A stretch of DNA of 64,000 nucleotides from Labia minor (lineage: Eukaryota; Arthropoda; Insecta; Dermaptera; Spongiphoridae): contig OY720345.1 of NCBI GenBank assembly GCA_963082975.1, forward strand, positions 27,350,611 to 27,414,610. The letters are read 5' to 3'. How positions within the stretch are numbered: the first letter of the stretch is position 1; every line of letters begins with the position of its first letter. Position numbers and translations under genes: made by a program. Under the pieces are notes generated by a model. The model saw nothing but the letters and a program-made list of their open reading frames with translations, was not told the DNA's origin and searched no databases. Shown here one piece after another: positions 10,771 to 21,886 of the stretch.

Positions 10771-11296
10771 AAATATATAATATATAGGTTCATATATATT
10801 TTTCTATAGTTTTTTTTTGAAAAACTGTTTAGCGCCCCAAGTGGTTATAAAACAAACAATTTTAGCTAGTATAATAAGATTAATCCAAGTAATATCGTCT
10901 ATTTCTATTCGACACTATTTTCACTCCTTGGGTAGCGGCCCAGTCAATGATCTTATATGTCGCCAAATTCAAAATCAGTGTTTGACACTACAGTTGTAAT
11001 TGCATATATATATAATTGGCCTTTTTATAAAAATATATTAAGATCATATAAATTGGAATTTGTCATCCAAAGAATATCTATATTTGTTTTTATTTATAAT
11101 ACACGAAAACATTCAAAATTATATAAATAAATAATTTTAATTTTGATCTCATAATTGGATTTTCATTTTCAATTGACGATTTGAATTCATAAAATATTAA
11201 AAAAAAACTTTTAAAACTTTTTAAATTTTTTTCAAGTAAGTATATAAGAATATAGATATATTATGGGTGAATTCAAAATGTATGAAGGGACACATT

Positions 11297-11359
11297 ATAT
11301 AATATAGATAGATATAACATTTACAATAATAATATATATAATTAATTTACTGATTAAAT
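11297..11359. repeat. Right arm of the 1.4-kb inverted repeat
   Basis: Inverted partner of 9862-9925. The arms are close to identical, so the event is fairly recent or the copies come from one young family. Confidence 0.65.
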
Positions 11360-11499
11360 ATCTAATATATACTAATTGAATATTTAGTATATAATATTTT
11401 ATAATATTTACCGGAGTATAATAAATTGATAACGTCATTTAATTCTCCTACTATATATCGAATCGAATATAAAGGTAAATCTTCTTTTAAACGTTGTGT

Positions 11500-12110
11500 G
11501 AAACAATTTCAAATAATTTAAATGTAAAACTATTAATGAAATAAAAAAAAATCAAATATATGAATATAATATAAATATTTTTAATTTTATTTTAAGAATA
11601 GATATGTATATATCTCACAGGCGGTGGTTGTGACGTCACATATATACATTTAAATTTAGAAGAAAAAAACTAATAAAGATGTAGTTTTCCAGAGATGTGG
11701 TCAATAAAACTCAATTTTTCTTTATAAATACTATCTCTGTTGTGAATTTCAAAAAAATCGTTAGAGCGGTTTTTGAGAACAATGAAACAAACAAACAAAC
11801 AATTTTTACTCGTATAAGAAGATAAGATATATATATATAAACGTTTTTTACATTGCTCAGAATTTAAAATTTTATATATCTTCGTGTTTTATGACCTCTA
11901 GAGTCCAAAAGTGAATTTACTATTTTTCAAGTCTGTCTGTTTGTCTGTCTGTTCCGAAAATTGTGACGTTGTAGACTCAAAACTGGCTTAAACGATTTGT
12001 ATGAAATTTCATTACAATATTTTTATACTCCTAGAAAAACCTTAAAAATATAGGTTTATTTTATTTTTTTTTTTACAACTTTTACTATTTTATTTTTTCT
12101 AGATAATAAT
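11500..12110 (+). repeat. R3 repeat, Helitron-like non-autonomous sequence
   Basis: The segment has TTTTTAATTTTATTTTA, a GTGACGTCA site, AGAAAAAAACTAATAAAGAT and AGAGCGGTTTTTGAGAACAA, followed by (CAAA)n and TCGTATAAGAAGATAAGAT. Parts recur in 22475-22860 and inside R2 copies at 29830-29990 and 32160-32330. The last motif reappears inverted near 15363-15405. From 11930 a (GTCT)n-type spot and another block lead to 12110, which resembles 9580-9640. No coding capacity. Confidence 0.5.
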
Positions 12111-12746
12111 AAAATAAAATTATATTTAAGGAATATTTACAAAATGGTAGACTTGTTAATTGATATATAAATAATTTTCACAAAAATATTGAGTTAATAT
12201 TGACATATATTCAATATTTTTAGATAAAGCATCGATTCCATTAAAAAACGATAATGAACTTGGGATTGTAATTTTCAACTAATGGGAATTCTTTTAAAGA
12301 GCATAAGACTAAGTAAGAGCGATGGATGATGATTGGGATGATGAGGCTCAGGCACTCAGACCATGGTCAGGGTCTTTCTCTCTCTCTCTCTCTCTATTCT
12401 TCCTGTTCAAGGCTACAGGTTCAAATAACAGCCGATACCATCAACTTTGCGCTTTCTGAATCAGATCTTTTTTTTTTTACCTCCCCCCTAACCCCGAATC
12501 TCCCTCTTGTTAGTTGCTGAGAGAAAATACCGAAATGGTGAACAAATAAAAAATCATCTTCCCTCAAAGAGATATTTTTATCAGTTATTTATAGGAGATA
12601 TATATACAAAATTTCAAAAAAAAAATATATGATTAGTTTACAGATATATTTTTATAAGGAAGCATTTTATAAAGAGGCAAAAATTTACAATATATTTATA
12701 TTATAGTTTGTATCTTACGAAAAATTAAAAATAATCATAAAAAAAA
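12111..12746. other. Unique DNA, moderately GC-rich at 12300-12530
   Basis: The island has a (TC)n tract at about 12376-12395 and a pyrimidine-rich end. The short plus-strand frame across it looks compositional. No element is recognised. Confidence 0.4.
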
Positions 12747-12780
12747 TCTGGAATGTCTGCAAATTTGAATTGGATTAATG

Positions 12781-12818
<38 letters not shown>

Positions 12819-13355
12819 TTAAATTAAATTATAAATTAAAATTAATAAATAATATTTATTAAACCAGCGGATGTTTGACTTTTTATTGATGACACCTCGT
12901 CACGTGCTGGTGCGTGATTGGCAGTCAACATGATAAAAAATTTAAAAAAATTAATTCCTGTACTTTCAGCAATTCAATCAAGCTTAAATTCTATATATAG
13001 CAGTTTTATATAATTTTTAATCATAGGAAAAACTATCAAACATCTATCTTTATTTTTATGCTCAGTTTAGAGAAAAAAAAATGAAAACGTGGTTAGGTAA
13101 GGTAATGACACTCTTCCGGATGAGCTACATTTCTCAAAAGTTGATAGAAAACTACGAATTTTGAATAATGCTCATCTATTAAATTTCATTATACTAGCTC
13201 CAACCGTTTTTGTGTAATCTTGTCTACCTAAACACACACATACACACAGACAAACATTTTTCTCTTAGTGTAAATGACTCAGGGACCTTCAAAACGTATA
13301 AAACCATCAAAATCTCGACATCGAAAATTTTCGTGATCGCAATACTGTCTCTAGT
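12747..13355 (+). repeat. R1 repeat copy c
   Basis: It starts TCTGGAATG after an A-run and ends in a decayed terminal hairpin (ACTGTCTCTAGT). It carries a (TA)n expansion at about 12786-12812 and the CACGTG segment, whose paired arm is eroded here. The other blocks follow the order seen in copies a, b and e. Confidence 0.75.
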
Positions 13356-14261
13356 AAAAATATGTAAACTTTTTTAAGATAATTCTATATAATATAAACT
13401 AATTATATACATTAACGATCTATTTTATATTTATTTATTAAATAAATTCAATAACTATGAGTAACCTACTACATGTATATGATGAATCATTTTATTAAAA
13501 TAATCCTTTATTTATATCTAGTATAATTAAAAAAATAAAAAAATAACACTTAGTTGATATATTATAAATGACATTATAATTAATTTTGTTTTTATTTTTA
13601 TTAATTCATTCCATTAAAGAGAAAGGGATAGAATTTATGTCTCTGAAGACATTACAGATTGCTTACATCTATTTAATTATAAAGACCCATTTCAGTCAAT
13701 CTTTTCTTTCTCTTCTCTCTCTCTCTCTAAGAATTGATTGTCAGTTTTATTCTATTGATTATAATTAACATAATCTCTCTTTCATTTTAGTATGAGTGTG
13801 GGGGAGGCGAATAGGGAATTGACTTTTTCACAGACTGTACTGTGAATATTTATATAGTTGGCAACACTGTGCCGGGCGGAAGCCAAGATTCAAGGTCAAC
13901 GTCGCAACTGGGTCAAGTTCGATGCCCTTTGCAAGGTCGTTGGTCGGGGGAGGAGGTCTCTCACTCACTTTATAAATAAATAAATATATAAATATATCTA
14001 TATTTTATTAATTCATTATTAAACATTCACTATTCAAATGAAATTCGCAAGGAAATTAATTGTGAATTATATTTAGGTGGGTATATAAATATGAGATATT
14101 TAGGCTATAAAAACATGCGTCAGAAATACTTGACAACTCAAGAGAGCGTTAACCAGACCGGAATGTAAAATTTTATAAGCAATATAAAATATTATTAATA
14201 AGAAAAAATTATATATTTTCTCCTACACCCAGTATACAATATAGTAGATTAATAATATATA
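13356..14261. other. AT-rich DNA with a GC-richer island at 13790-13970
   Basis: The island contains TCAAGGTCA at 13890-13898, GGTCAAGTTC at 13911-13920 and GCAAGGTCG at 13931-13939. The first is an exact monomeric nuclear-receptor site of the FTZ-F1/ERR type as known from animals; the others are partial matches. The cluster in a GC-rich patch suggests a regulatory element, but expression data would be needed to say so. Nothing else is seen in the stretch. Confidence 0.35.
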
Positions 14262-14718
14262 CGAGGGTGGTCTGAAAAGTTTCCGTCCTGACCAAAAAAA
14301 AACGATGTTTTTCAATTTTTTTTTTGTTTTATTTTTCAAAATTCAAGATAGCTGAGACCTGTACGATGTCAGCTGAACGTGTGCGAAATATTTTGCAAAA
14401 CCATATGAATATGGAAAGCTGTGTGCAAAGTGGGTGCCGCATTTCCTAACGTTAGACCAAAAATTGCTTCGAAAAACCATTTCTAACGACAATTTGGCGC
14501 TGTAGGCGTAATCCAAACGAATTTTTGCGTCGATTCATAACTGTTGATGAGACTTAAATTAAATTAAATCAAATTTAATGAATTAATTAAATTAATTATA
14601 ACACCGTTATTAGACATGTATCAATGTTGATGGAGATTATGTTGAAAAATATAGCAAAAAAAAAATTGAAAAACATCGATTTTCTTGGCTAGGTCGGAAA
14701 CTTTTCAGACCACCTCTT
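14262..14718 (+). mobile_element. Mariner family 1 remnant, internally deleted
   Basis: The ends are inverted repeats: left CGAGGGTGGTCTGAAAAG, right CTTTTCAGACCACCTCT with one base lost, each beside TA, the mariner target. Between them a plus-strand trace reads CAKWVPHFLTLDQKLLRK and then EFLRRFITVDET, the region of mariner transposase that leads into the first catalytic aspartate (VDET). A stop lies between the two pieces, and everything after VDET is replaced by AT-rich filler before the right end. Length is about 460 bp against about 1.3 kb for an intact mariner. It cannot move without an outside transposase. Confidence 0.8.
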
Positions 14719-14734
14719 ATATATATATATATAT

Positions 14735-14950
14735 GTTGGTTTAGATTTTCGTGAGTTGGTTTCTTATTATTATTATCAGATTTATCCGGGATATAATCAC
14801 GTATTTTTGTGAGAATGTTTTCTCGACGTTTCGGCACCCATTTTGGCGCCATTTTCAAGAGCTTATTTGGGTGGGGATATTTTTGGGATTCTAGGTTTTA
14901 TTGTTAGTCTGTATGACCAAGAGTCGATATCGGAATTTTGGGTTGATAGG
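14735..14950 (-). repeat. Repeat end with GAAAC-stem motif
   Basis: On the minus strand the order is CTTGAAAAT, GGCGCC-aaaatg-GGTGCC, GAAACGTCGAG. The 6-bp stem (14833-14850) pairs fully only as minus-strand RNA, thanks to a G-U pair; on the plus strand one position is an A-C mismatch. The layout CTNGANNA-stem-GAAAC recalls the hammerhead ribozyme core known from Penelope-like retroelements, but the first core segment is not canonical. Related motifs occur at 21887-22250. Confidence 0.35.
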
Positions 14951-16004
14951 TTTTATATATATATATATCTATATAAATCATTTATTTCTATTATAATAAA
15001 TAATGTATAATATCTTATGCTTAAATAATATAATACTATAATAAATGTTACTATATTAATTCATTATAAATTCTTTGATATTATTATTAATTCTGTATCT
15101 ACAGTAATATTATTTTAATGTGTAAAAGTACTATATTATTGAGTGAACTAATAAAATAAACTATTAAAAAAAATTATTACTAGGTAAATAGTTTAATAAT
15201 TAAAAATAATCATAAATATACGAATGATAATCTGTGATTTTAAATAATAGATTAATTAACTTTGCTTATATAAGTATATATACAACCAGAAAATTAGCTG
15301 TCTGATAAAAATTTATATACTTAAATAATATTAAAATAATATTAAAATGTTTTGCTAAATCTCAATTTTATCTTATCTTATATTATCTTATTATACTTGC
15401 AAAAATTGTATTTATATATATTTGTATATTTTTTTTTTTTTTTTTTTTTTTTTGATTTAATTTATTAATTAACCACTCGAAGGATTTTTTTGGAAATTCA
15501 CACCATAAATAATAGTTATAAAGACAAATCGATCTGTATTTAAATACGTCATACATATTTGCCTTTTGTCATTCTTTTTTAATTGGAAATTTATTAATAT
15601 TTTTTTATATTTGAAATATTTTAAAATATTTTATTTTATTTCGAAATAAAATTAAAAATATTTATTTTAATAATATTTTAGAATCAAATTACGAAAAATA
15701 TTTATTAATCTTTCACCAAAAAAAAGATCTTAAAGTTATCTTTTTTTGTCTTGCAAACATTGTAAGTTAATTTATGATATGTCAAAAACAATTTTTTAAT
15801 TTTTTTTGTCGTTTAATTTTTTGTTAATTCTTATTAATTTTTATTAGTTAATTTTATATTTTTTTTAATCTATTTTCGCGTTTATTATTTATTAAATTAC
15901 TAGTTTATATTTATATTCATTCTTTTTTATTAATTAATTTTTAGATAGTTTTATGATTTTTTCACTAAAATATTATTTATTATTTATTATTATTATTTAT
16001 TATT
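14951..16004. other. Very AT-rich DNA without a gene
   Basis: A/T runs, a T-run at about 15431-15453, and a block at 15363-15405 that matches, inverted, the TCGTATAAGAAGATAAGAT motif of R3. No reading frame of interest. Confidence 0.6.
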
Positions 16005-16142
16005 ATTGAGGACCCCAAGTTTCCTTCATTTTAATCAGATTGATGCAAACATTTAATAATTGTAATAAATAATTAAAGAATTGTATATCAATATTTTTCA
16101 TAGGGTCGAGCGATAGCTCGGTGTTCCAGGTACTTATTATTA
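16005..16142. repeat. Repeat, inverted partner of 10622-10770
   Basis: It shares about 120 bases with the earlier copy in opposite orientation and ends with a CGAGC-gata-GCTCG hairpin near 16108-16121, then GGTGTTCCAGGTA. The hairpin near the end fits a Helitron-like terminus, but no CTRR end was found. Confidence 0.6.
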
Positions 16143-16950
16143 CCTAAGGACTTCTATAGTATCAGCTTAGATATATAAAAACGAATACTTTTATTATTTC
16201 TTTATAACTGGTGTATGATTTATTAATAACTTTAATTTAGTTGGAATTTTATTTTCATTGGTATCGAAAAATTAATATGCAAATAAATAAGAGAATAAAA
16301 TGTCTTCTTTTAAAAGTTTTTATTTTTTTTTTACTATATTAAGGAATTTTTATCAATTATTAATTAAGTACTTAAAAAAATCTTATGATAAAATTATTAT
16401 ATATATATAGAAATAATGTTAAATTACTATTTTATTTTATTTTTCAATGATAAAATTAAGAATCTTATACTCTTATAATAGATATTTGTTATTATGAATG
16501 ATCATATTGAAAAAAAAAATAAAATAAAATATGTATTAAATAGAAAAAAATTTTATTTATAAATTGCTAATTATATATTTATTTATTCATTGCTCTAAAC
16601 GTATTTAAATAATTTCAATTTCAATGAACTTTGTCAATTTTTATAAAATAATTTAATCGTATACTATTTATTTATTAGTTATCTTTCACTCTCTCCATCA
16701 TTTATTTTATTTTATTTTATATTTTTTTATTTTTTTGATTGATTATTTTTAAATGGCTTGGAAAAAATCCAATTCCTTCACCTGATTCTTTCAATATTGA
16801 AACGATTTATAGAAAAAGAAAAAATCAAAAAAAAAGGAAGATAAAAGCTCCGTAAATCGATGTATATTTTTCTTCTTTCCCTTTTTTTCTTTCATTATAT
16901 TATCTCCCTTGATCAGTTTATTAATTTTAACTTTTGTTGGATTGTTGTAG
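16143..16950. other. AT-rich DNA without a gene
   Basis: Starts with an AGATATATAAAAACGAATAC stretch that resembles some Helitron 5' regions, then low-complexity A/T DNA. No coding signal. Confidence 0.5.
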
Positions 16951-17034
16951 AGTTGTTTTGGTATTCTTCGAGAACCGGAACTGATCGGGTATCGATCGAT
17001 CTTCATTCAATCTCAACCAACGACGACCAATGAG
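16951..17034 (+). other. Candidate internal exon, 84 nt, phase 0 to 0
   Basis: An acceptor (ATTGTTGTAG at 16941-16950, after a T-rich run) and a strong donor (GAG|GTGAGT at 17035) enclose exactly 28 codons with no stop in one frame. The translation begins SCFGILREPELIGYRS and ends TTTNE. The other two frames contain stops. It is richer in GC than either flank and includes ATCGATCGATC. The frame is continuous with a phase-0 donor such as the one at 5713, but joining them is speculative. No domain is recognised. Confidence 0.3.
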
Positions 17035-17505
17035 GTGAGTTACTTTTTACCTGCAATCATCTATTCTTTTCTATTTATCATCGAGAGTTGTTTCTCTCAC
17101 GGTCCGTGAATGTATTGGATTAATTATAAACTTGTATTAGCACACACGTGAGTGGATAGAAAAGAGCGAGGAAGAATCACTTTGGGAGAGAAAAATCAGA
17201 TATAAATAGAAAGAATACTTAGAAAAGTAAGATTAATAATTTATAATTTAAGAGAAAAATAAAACGAAAGAAATATTTCTTTTCTAACTCAATAATTTTA
17301 TATTTTATAAATATCTTGAATATTAAATGAGTTGGATATATTTATTTTTTAGTAGTTATGAAAGTTTTCTGTGATATGGGACAATCAATAAATTATTATC
17401 CTTTACTTCTATTACCAGTTTTACTTAAGGAGTTTGATTAGAATCAATAAAAGCGATTTTTTCTTAACTGTTGAAATTTTATAATTTAGCCTAAACCCGT
17501 TCTTG
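17035..17505. other. Intergenic or intronic DNA, nothing recognised
   Basis: Purine-rich patches (17160-17280) and A/T runs. If 16951-17034 is an exon, this is the start of its downstream intron. Confidence 0.5.
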
Positions 17506-17813
17506 AAAATTTGAATTGAATTAATTAACATATATTATATTTAAATTAAATTGGATTAATTAATTAATTTAAAAAATTTAAATTTCAGTATAGTATTGTT
17601 ATTAAATTAAATTAATTAACATATATTAACTTTAAATTTAAAACCTTGACACCTTTAAAAAATTAATTCCGCTACTTTCAGCGATTCAATCAAGTTGAAA
17701 TTCTATATATAGTAGTTTTATACAATTTTTTCAAACGCAGGGGCCTTCAAAACGTATAAAAACATCAAAATATCGACATCGAAATTTTTGAAATACTATC
17801 TCTGGCGAGATTG
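17506..17813 (+). repeat. R1 repeat copy d, internally deleted
   Basis: It keeps the TTGAATTGAATTAATTAAC start block and the terminal hairpin ACTATCTCtggcGAGATTGT at 17794-17813. About 270 bases of the central body (from after the TACAATTTTT block to the GGGGCCTTCAAAACG block) are missing, and the outer TCTGGAGTG end is gone. Confidence 0.7.
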
Positions 17814-17935
17814 TAAGAAACAAATAAATGCCCAAGTGACTTAACTACATTTGAACCCATTAAGAGATATTATCATCCCTGTGGTTAATATTAATTAATT
17901 TATTATTTAATTATATTTTTGTTTTACTTATATAT

Positions 17936-18236
17936 GAATGCGCCACAGGGTGAGAGGTTAGCGTAGCTGGTTCACATTCTCGTGGTCCCGGGTCTAAGTC
18001 CCGGGCCTGGCAAGTGAATTTCTCTAGCTGGAGCCTATGGGACGGAGTCAACTCATTGTCTGGGATCAAAATTGGGAAACTACTTGTTAAAAAGTAGCGC
18101 CTCCGATCAAGAAAATCAAGATAAAGGTTGATAGCACCCGTTCTACTGATCATAGGACACCTAATTGATATAAGCGACTTGATAGGCGTTGTCCTTGCGT
18201 AGGACGTACAAAGTCTGAGGTTTTTTTGTTTTGTTT
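17936..18236 (+). repeat. SINE-A copy with clear target duplication
   Basis: A near-complete copy: GCGCCACAGGGTGAGAGG head, CCCGGG-flanked box-B region, body (GTAGCGCCTCCGATCAAG, GATAAAGG, TACTGATCATAGGACACC), then GTCTGAGG and an oligo-T end. The 14-bp TTTTACTTATATAT occurs at 17922-17935 and 18237-18250, a direct target duplication that fixes both ends and shows retroposition. The T-run after GAGG would also serve as a Pol III terminator. Box B in this copy is damaged (GGGTCTAAGTCC). Confidence 0.88.
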
Positions 18237-18250
18237 TTTTACTTATATAT

Positions 18251-19070
18251 TTTTAAATTTTTTTTTTTTGAATTTCGATTTTTTTACCCTCACAGTATTG
18301 AGCGTTGAGATTGATTTAGGATTAAAATTTGAAAAATAAATTCAAATAGGAAATATTATAATACATTAGACAAATGGATTCTTATTATTTATAGTTATTT
18401 ATATATATATATATATATTATCCTTTGATAATTATTTATTTATATTGCTCTAAGAAATAATTCAAACCAATTCAAAATTTCTCCCTACATTTAATTTGTT
18501 GCTTGATATTGATGAAGATGTTGATGATCCATGCCATCATCTTTATGTAAGAGCATCTGTCTGTCTTTGCTTTTCTATTTCCTTTGGGAAATCCGTTTGG
18601 ACTCTCCTGTATAAGCCCTGAGTGAGATGTTGTAATTATTTGATCATTCTAATGCATAGGATATAGACGGGGATATACCAGGGGGTGAAAGGAGGGTGCT
18701 ATGTAGGCACTAAGCCGAAATCTTGGCCTCAGGAGTACACGACGTCAACCCCCCCAGTCCAAAAGAGGTAGTCATCGTGTCGCCTTAATGAAGCACTGAA
18801 GCCCCTGGGGACGTCCAACGTTGAAACATTCAACTTCTATAGACATGTTAACTAACAAATACATGACACAACGGCTCTTAACTCCACCTGAAAACCTTTC
18901 ATTTTATCATCTTGCCAAAGTAGGATTGTCACTTAAATTTATTATATTTCTGGAAAATAGATGAGGAAATAAGTAATTTATTTATTAGAAATAAATCTTC
19001 AAACAAAACATTAAATTTTATTAAAGAAGAAAATTTTGTATTAATTAAATAATATATTTAATTATATACA
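18251..19070. other. AT-rich DNA with an unidentified GC-richer segment at 18655-18900
   Basis: The segment 18655-18900 is clearly less AT-rich, has a CCCCCCC run, a CGACGTCAAC site and no long frame. It could be an old element end, a non-coding exon or a regulatory sequence. The rest is A/T-rich with an (AT)n at about 18400-18418. Confidence 0.4.
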
Positions 19071-19579
19071 TTGTGACAAAAAAGTTTCCGGAATTTCTAA
19101 ATAAAACGCAAAATAGTTAATCTTCTTCAATATTTATTTTTCTCCTTCAAAATATACCCCTTCTGAAGCAATACACATATACCAACGCTTCTTCCAATCT
19201 TCAAAACATTTTTGATGGCGTTTAGCCCTCTGTTTTATGGTGGTTATGGAGTCAAAACAGGTTCCCGGGAGCGGCAATTTTAGTTTTGAAAAGAGGAAAA
19301 AGTCACACGGGGACAGATCTGGACTGTACGGTGCCTGGTCGATAGTATTTATCGAGTGTTTTGCCTTAAATGCTTTCACAATCGTTGCTCGATGAGATGG
19401 TATGTTATCGTAGTGCAAAATCCACGAATTGTCTGCCCACAATTCCCGCCGAACACGACGGACCCGTTCACGCAAACGCCTCAAAACAGTCACATAATAA
19501 TCCTTATTGACCGTTTGTCCCTCTGGACCATACTACGAATATCGACAAAAACAAAATTCCGGAAACTTTTTTGTCACAA
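19071..19579 (-). mobile_element. Mariner family 3, short copy with perfect terminal repeats
   Basis: The first 23 bases (TTGTGACAAAAAAGTTTCCG and three more) are the exact inverted complement of the last 23 (19557-19579), and TA is found 2-4 bases outside each end. Full-length mariners are about 1.3 kb; this copy is 509 bp and keeps only the C-terminal part of the transposase on the minus strand. The perfect ends suggest it is young or was moved recently by transposase made elsewhere. Confidence 0.9.
19134..19520 (-). pseudogene. Mariner transposase, C-terminal part
   Basis: A minus-strand frame of about 120 residues reads NKDYYVTVLRRLRERVRR, LHYDNIPSH, then APYSPDLSPCDFFLFSKL. HYD and the D of PCDFF are separated by 34 residues, the D34D spacing that defines mariners, so the second and third catalytic aspartates are intact. 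The N-terminal DNA-binding region and the first aspartate are missing, deleted between here and the end at 19579. It ends naturally near 19134 with EGVYFEGEK. It cannot encode an active enzyme. Confidence 0.88.
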
Positions 19580-19829
19580 TATATATCAAAATAAACTATT
19601 TTTAATTTAATTAATTCCAAAAATAGATTATATCATAAATTCATATACCTATTTAAAAATCTTATTATATAGATAAATTAAACATTAATACAGTGATGAT
19701 TTTAATGAAATAATAATTATATTCCCATAAACGATCAATAAACCGATTGTTTTAATTATATCTCTGTAAATAGAGATGACTATGTTGATTCAACTAAATA
19801 GGATCTGTTTTGATTTTATTATAGACTTC

Positions 19830-19874
<45 letters not shown>

Positions 19875-20215
19875 ATGCATATTTATTAACTATAAAACCA
19901 CATGAATAATACTATATATATAGTCTTGTGCCCAGACATAAGGTCACCAATTATATAATACGCGTAAAATCTTGAAAAAAATTGAAAAAATGTAACAGGA
20001 CTGTTTCCTGGGGTCAATGAGAGAGATCCTCACACTTTTTCAAGTTAGTACCACAGAAACATTCATCAAAAAATTATCTCGTTAGTAAAAGTATAAAACT
20101 ACACTGGCGGTTATAAGTGATACTTGTACTACAGTTTGGGAACGTCTAGTCTATGAGAAGAGTACCACCAGCTTACATGATCAAAAATTAGTGTAAGCTA
20201 TTTAAAATAAGAAAA
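19580..20215. other. AT-rich DNA with (AT)n and an unidentified patch
   Basis: Includes an (AT)n of about 20 units at 19832-19872. From 19990 to 20180 a more complex patch has CAGTTTGGGAACGTCTAGTC, reminiscent of hAT element ends, but no paired end was found. Confidence 0.4.
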
Positions 20216-20408
20216 AACGCCCTCTGATTAAGAAACCAAGATAATGGTTTGGGGAATTCATTTGATAAGTATATAGTCCGATCAAGAAAATCAAAATTAG
20301 GTTTGAGTGGCCCCATTCTACTGATCATATAACACCTCTACCTCGCTTACGCGGCAACCCACCTGATATGCGCCTTACATTTGTAAAATGTCCAAAATTC
20401 AGAGCTTA
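20216..20408 (+). repeat. SINE-A-related 3' body, diverged subfamily
   Basis: GCCCTCTGATTAAGAAA and a second CCGATCAAGAAAATCAAAAT block are followed by TTCTACTGATCATATAACACC. The 3' part (CTCGCTTACGCGGCAACCC..GATATGCGCC) matches 62270-62335 better than the main family, which defines a subfamily. The tRNA head is missing. Confidence 0.6.
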
Positions 20409-20429
20409 ATGAATTTGAAAGGATGTACT

Positions 20430-20674
20430 ACAATAATACAATCATATATTATAATAAACCATCATTTCTGGTGTAAAGATAAAATTTGAATTTGAAAGGA
20501 ATTTCATTTCAGTGCTACTTCCTTATAAATAAATTCAATTGAAAATTCAAATTAAAAGTTAACAAATAAATCTAAATAATATTTTTTTAAGAATTTTAAT
20601 CTTTTCTGGGTTTATTATACCATAATACATCCATATATTATAATAAACCATCATTTCTGTTGTAAAGATAAAAT
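20430..20674. repeat. Direct repeat pair, about 50 bp, 190 bp apart
   Basis: ATTATAATAAACCATCATTT and the following GTGTAAAGATAAAAT occur at about 20447-20484 and again at 20636-20673. A local duplication, cause unknown. Confidence 0.65.
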
Positions 20675-21886
20675 ACAACTCATTTAATGTCTTTTAATGA
20701 ATTTTGTCTGCCGTTTGAAATAATCCAGTACCGCATATAAAAGCAACAACCACAAAATATCAATGTTACTCACACGGTTATAATAATTATTATTATTACT
20801 ATTAAAATATTTTAATAGAACATTTCTCTTAAATTTATTTGACATTTATTTATCATAAAATGCAATGGGAATAAAATATTTTAGCTTAAAATGCATTTTC
20901 TTTTTCTTTTTTTTTTTCTCTTTTTTTTGTAAGTTAATTTAATTTGTTAATTTGATAAAATAATTAGTGTAAATGAGAGAAAGGGGGATGTTCAATCTCT
21001 ACTTTAGCTGCAAATTCTCACTTAATCCATTGTACAGAGCAAATCTCTTCATTTCATTCCCACCCCTCGGGAACATTTCTTAATACGACACTTAATTAGC
21101 ATGCTAATTGTATAGTTGTGGCAAATTTTTTCTTTCTTCTGACTAGGTTCGTTTAATTCCAGTTGAAATTTAATTATGAAACAAATGATATTCTCCATTT
21201 GGGAAATTAATTTAATATTTTTAATATATACTTTTGTTTATTTGATTATTTTATATTTTGACCTTTCCACAATTAATCACCGGTCATTACAAATCCATTT
21301 TTTTTTCTGTTATTTTATCTAATTTATATTGACAAGGCCGAAGGTATCGACTAATTTTTTCAATATTTTATATTCATATTTTTCTAGTTCAAATAATATA
21401 CTTTCATGTTTTTAATTAAAAAAAAATTTAATTGATTTAACAACAAAAAAATAACTATGAGCCCACAAACATTTTAATCATTTTAAACATTTATAAGATT
21501 TATCATATTAAATATTTAAATATGATAATATAAATCTTGGTAATCTTTGTTAAGTTTAAGTCCTAGTCCTCAAATTGACCAGTTTAAGATTTTACCAAGA
21601 GATAGGGATATAATAAAATATACTTAACAAAGTAAAGATGATTATTATTATTATTATTATTTTAATTTAATAGAAATATTATTTATAATATTTATAGTAG
21701 TTTCTGAATTTTGACAGCAATTAGAAGAAGTTGAAACGAAATTAGTTAAAATTCACAGAATCTGGTTATTAAATATTAAATAAAAATCACAAAAAGCTAT
21801 TTAGAAATGAGTGATTTAATGAGGATTAGTTCATATAAATAGTAATTTTATATGATGTTTATGACTACAGTTTTTATATTAGAAGA
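20675..21886. other. AT-rich DNA without a gene
   Basis: Slightly more complex between 20990 and 21130 and otherwise A/T-rich, with an (ATT)n at about 21640-21660. No frame or element recognised. Confidence 0.6.

Noticed and set aside
17938-18010. Functional tRNA gene at a SINE-A head
   Set aside because: Box B and arms look tRNA-like, but no full cloverleaf with acceptor pairing can be drawn, and the same head is attached to the SINE body in many copies.
20000-20180. hAT element end (CAGTTTGGGAACGTCTAG)
   Set aside because: No matching inverted end or 8-bp duplication could be found nearby.
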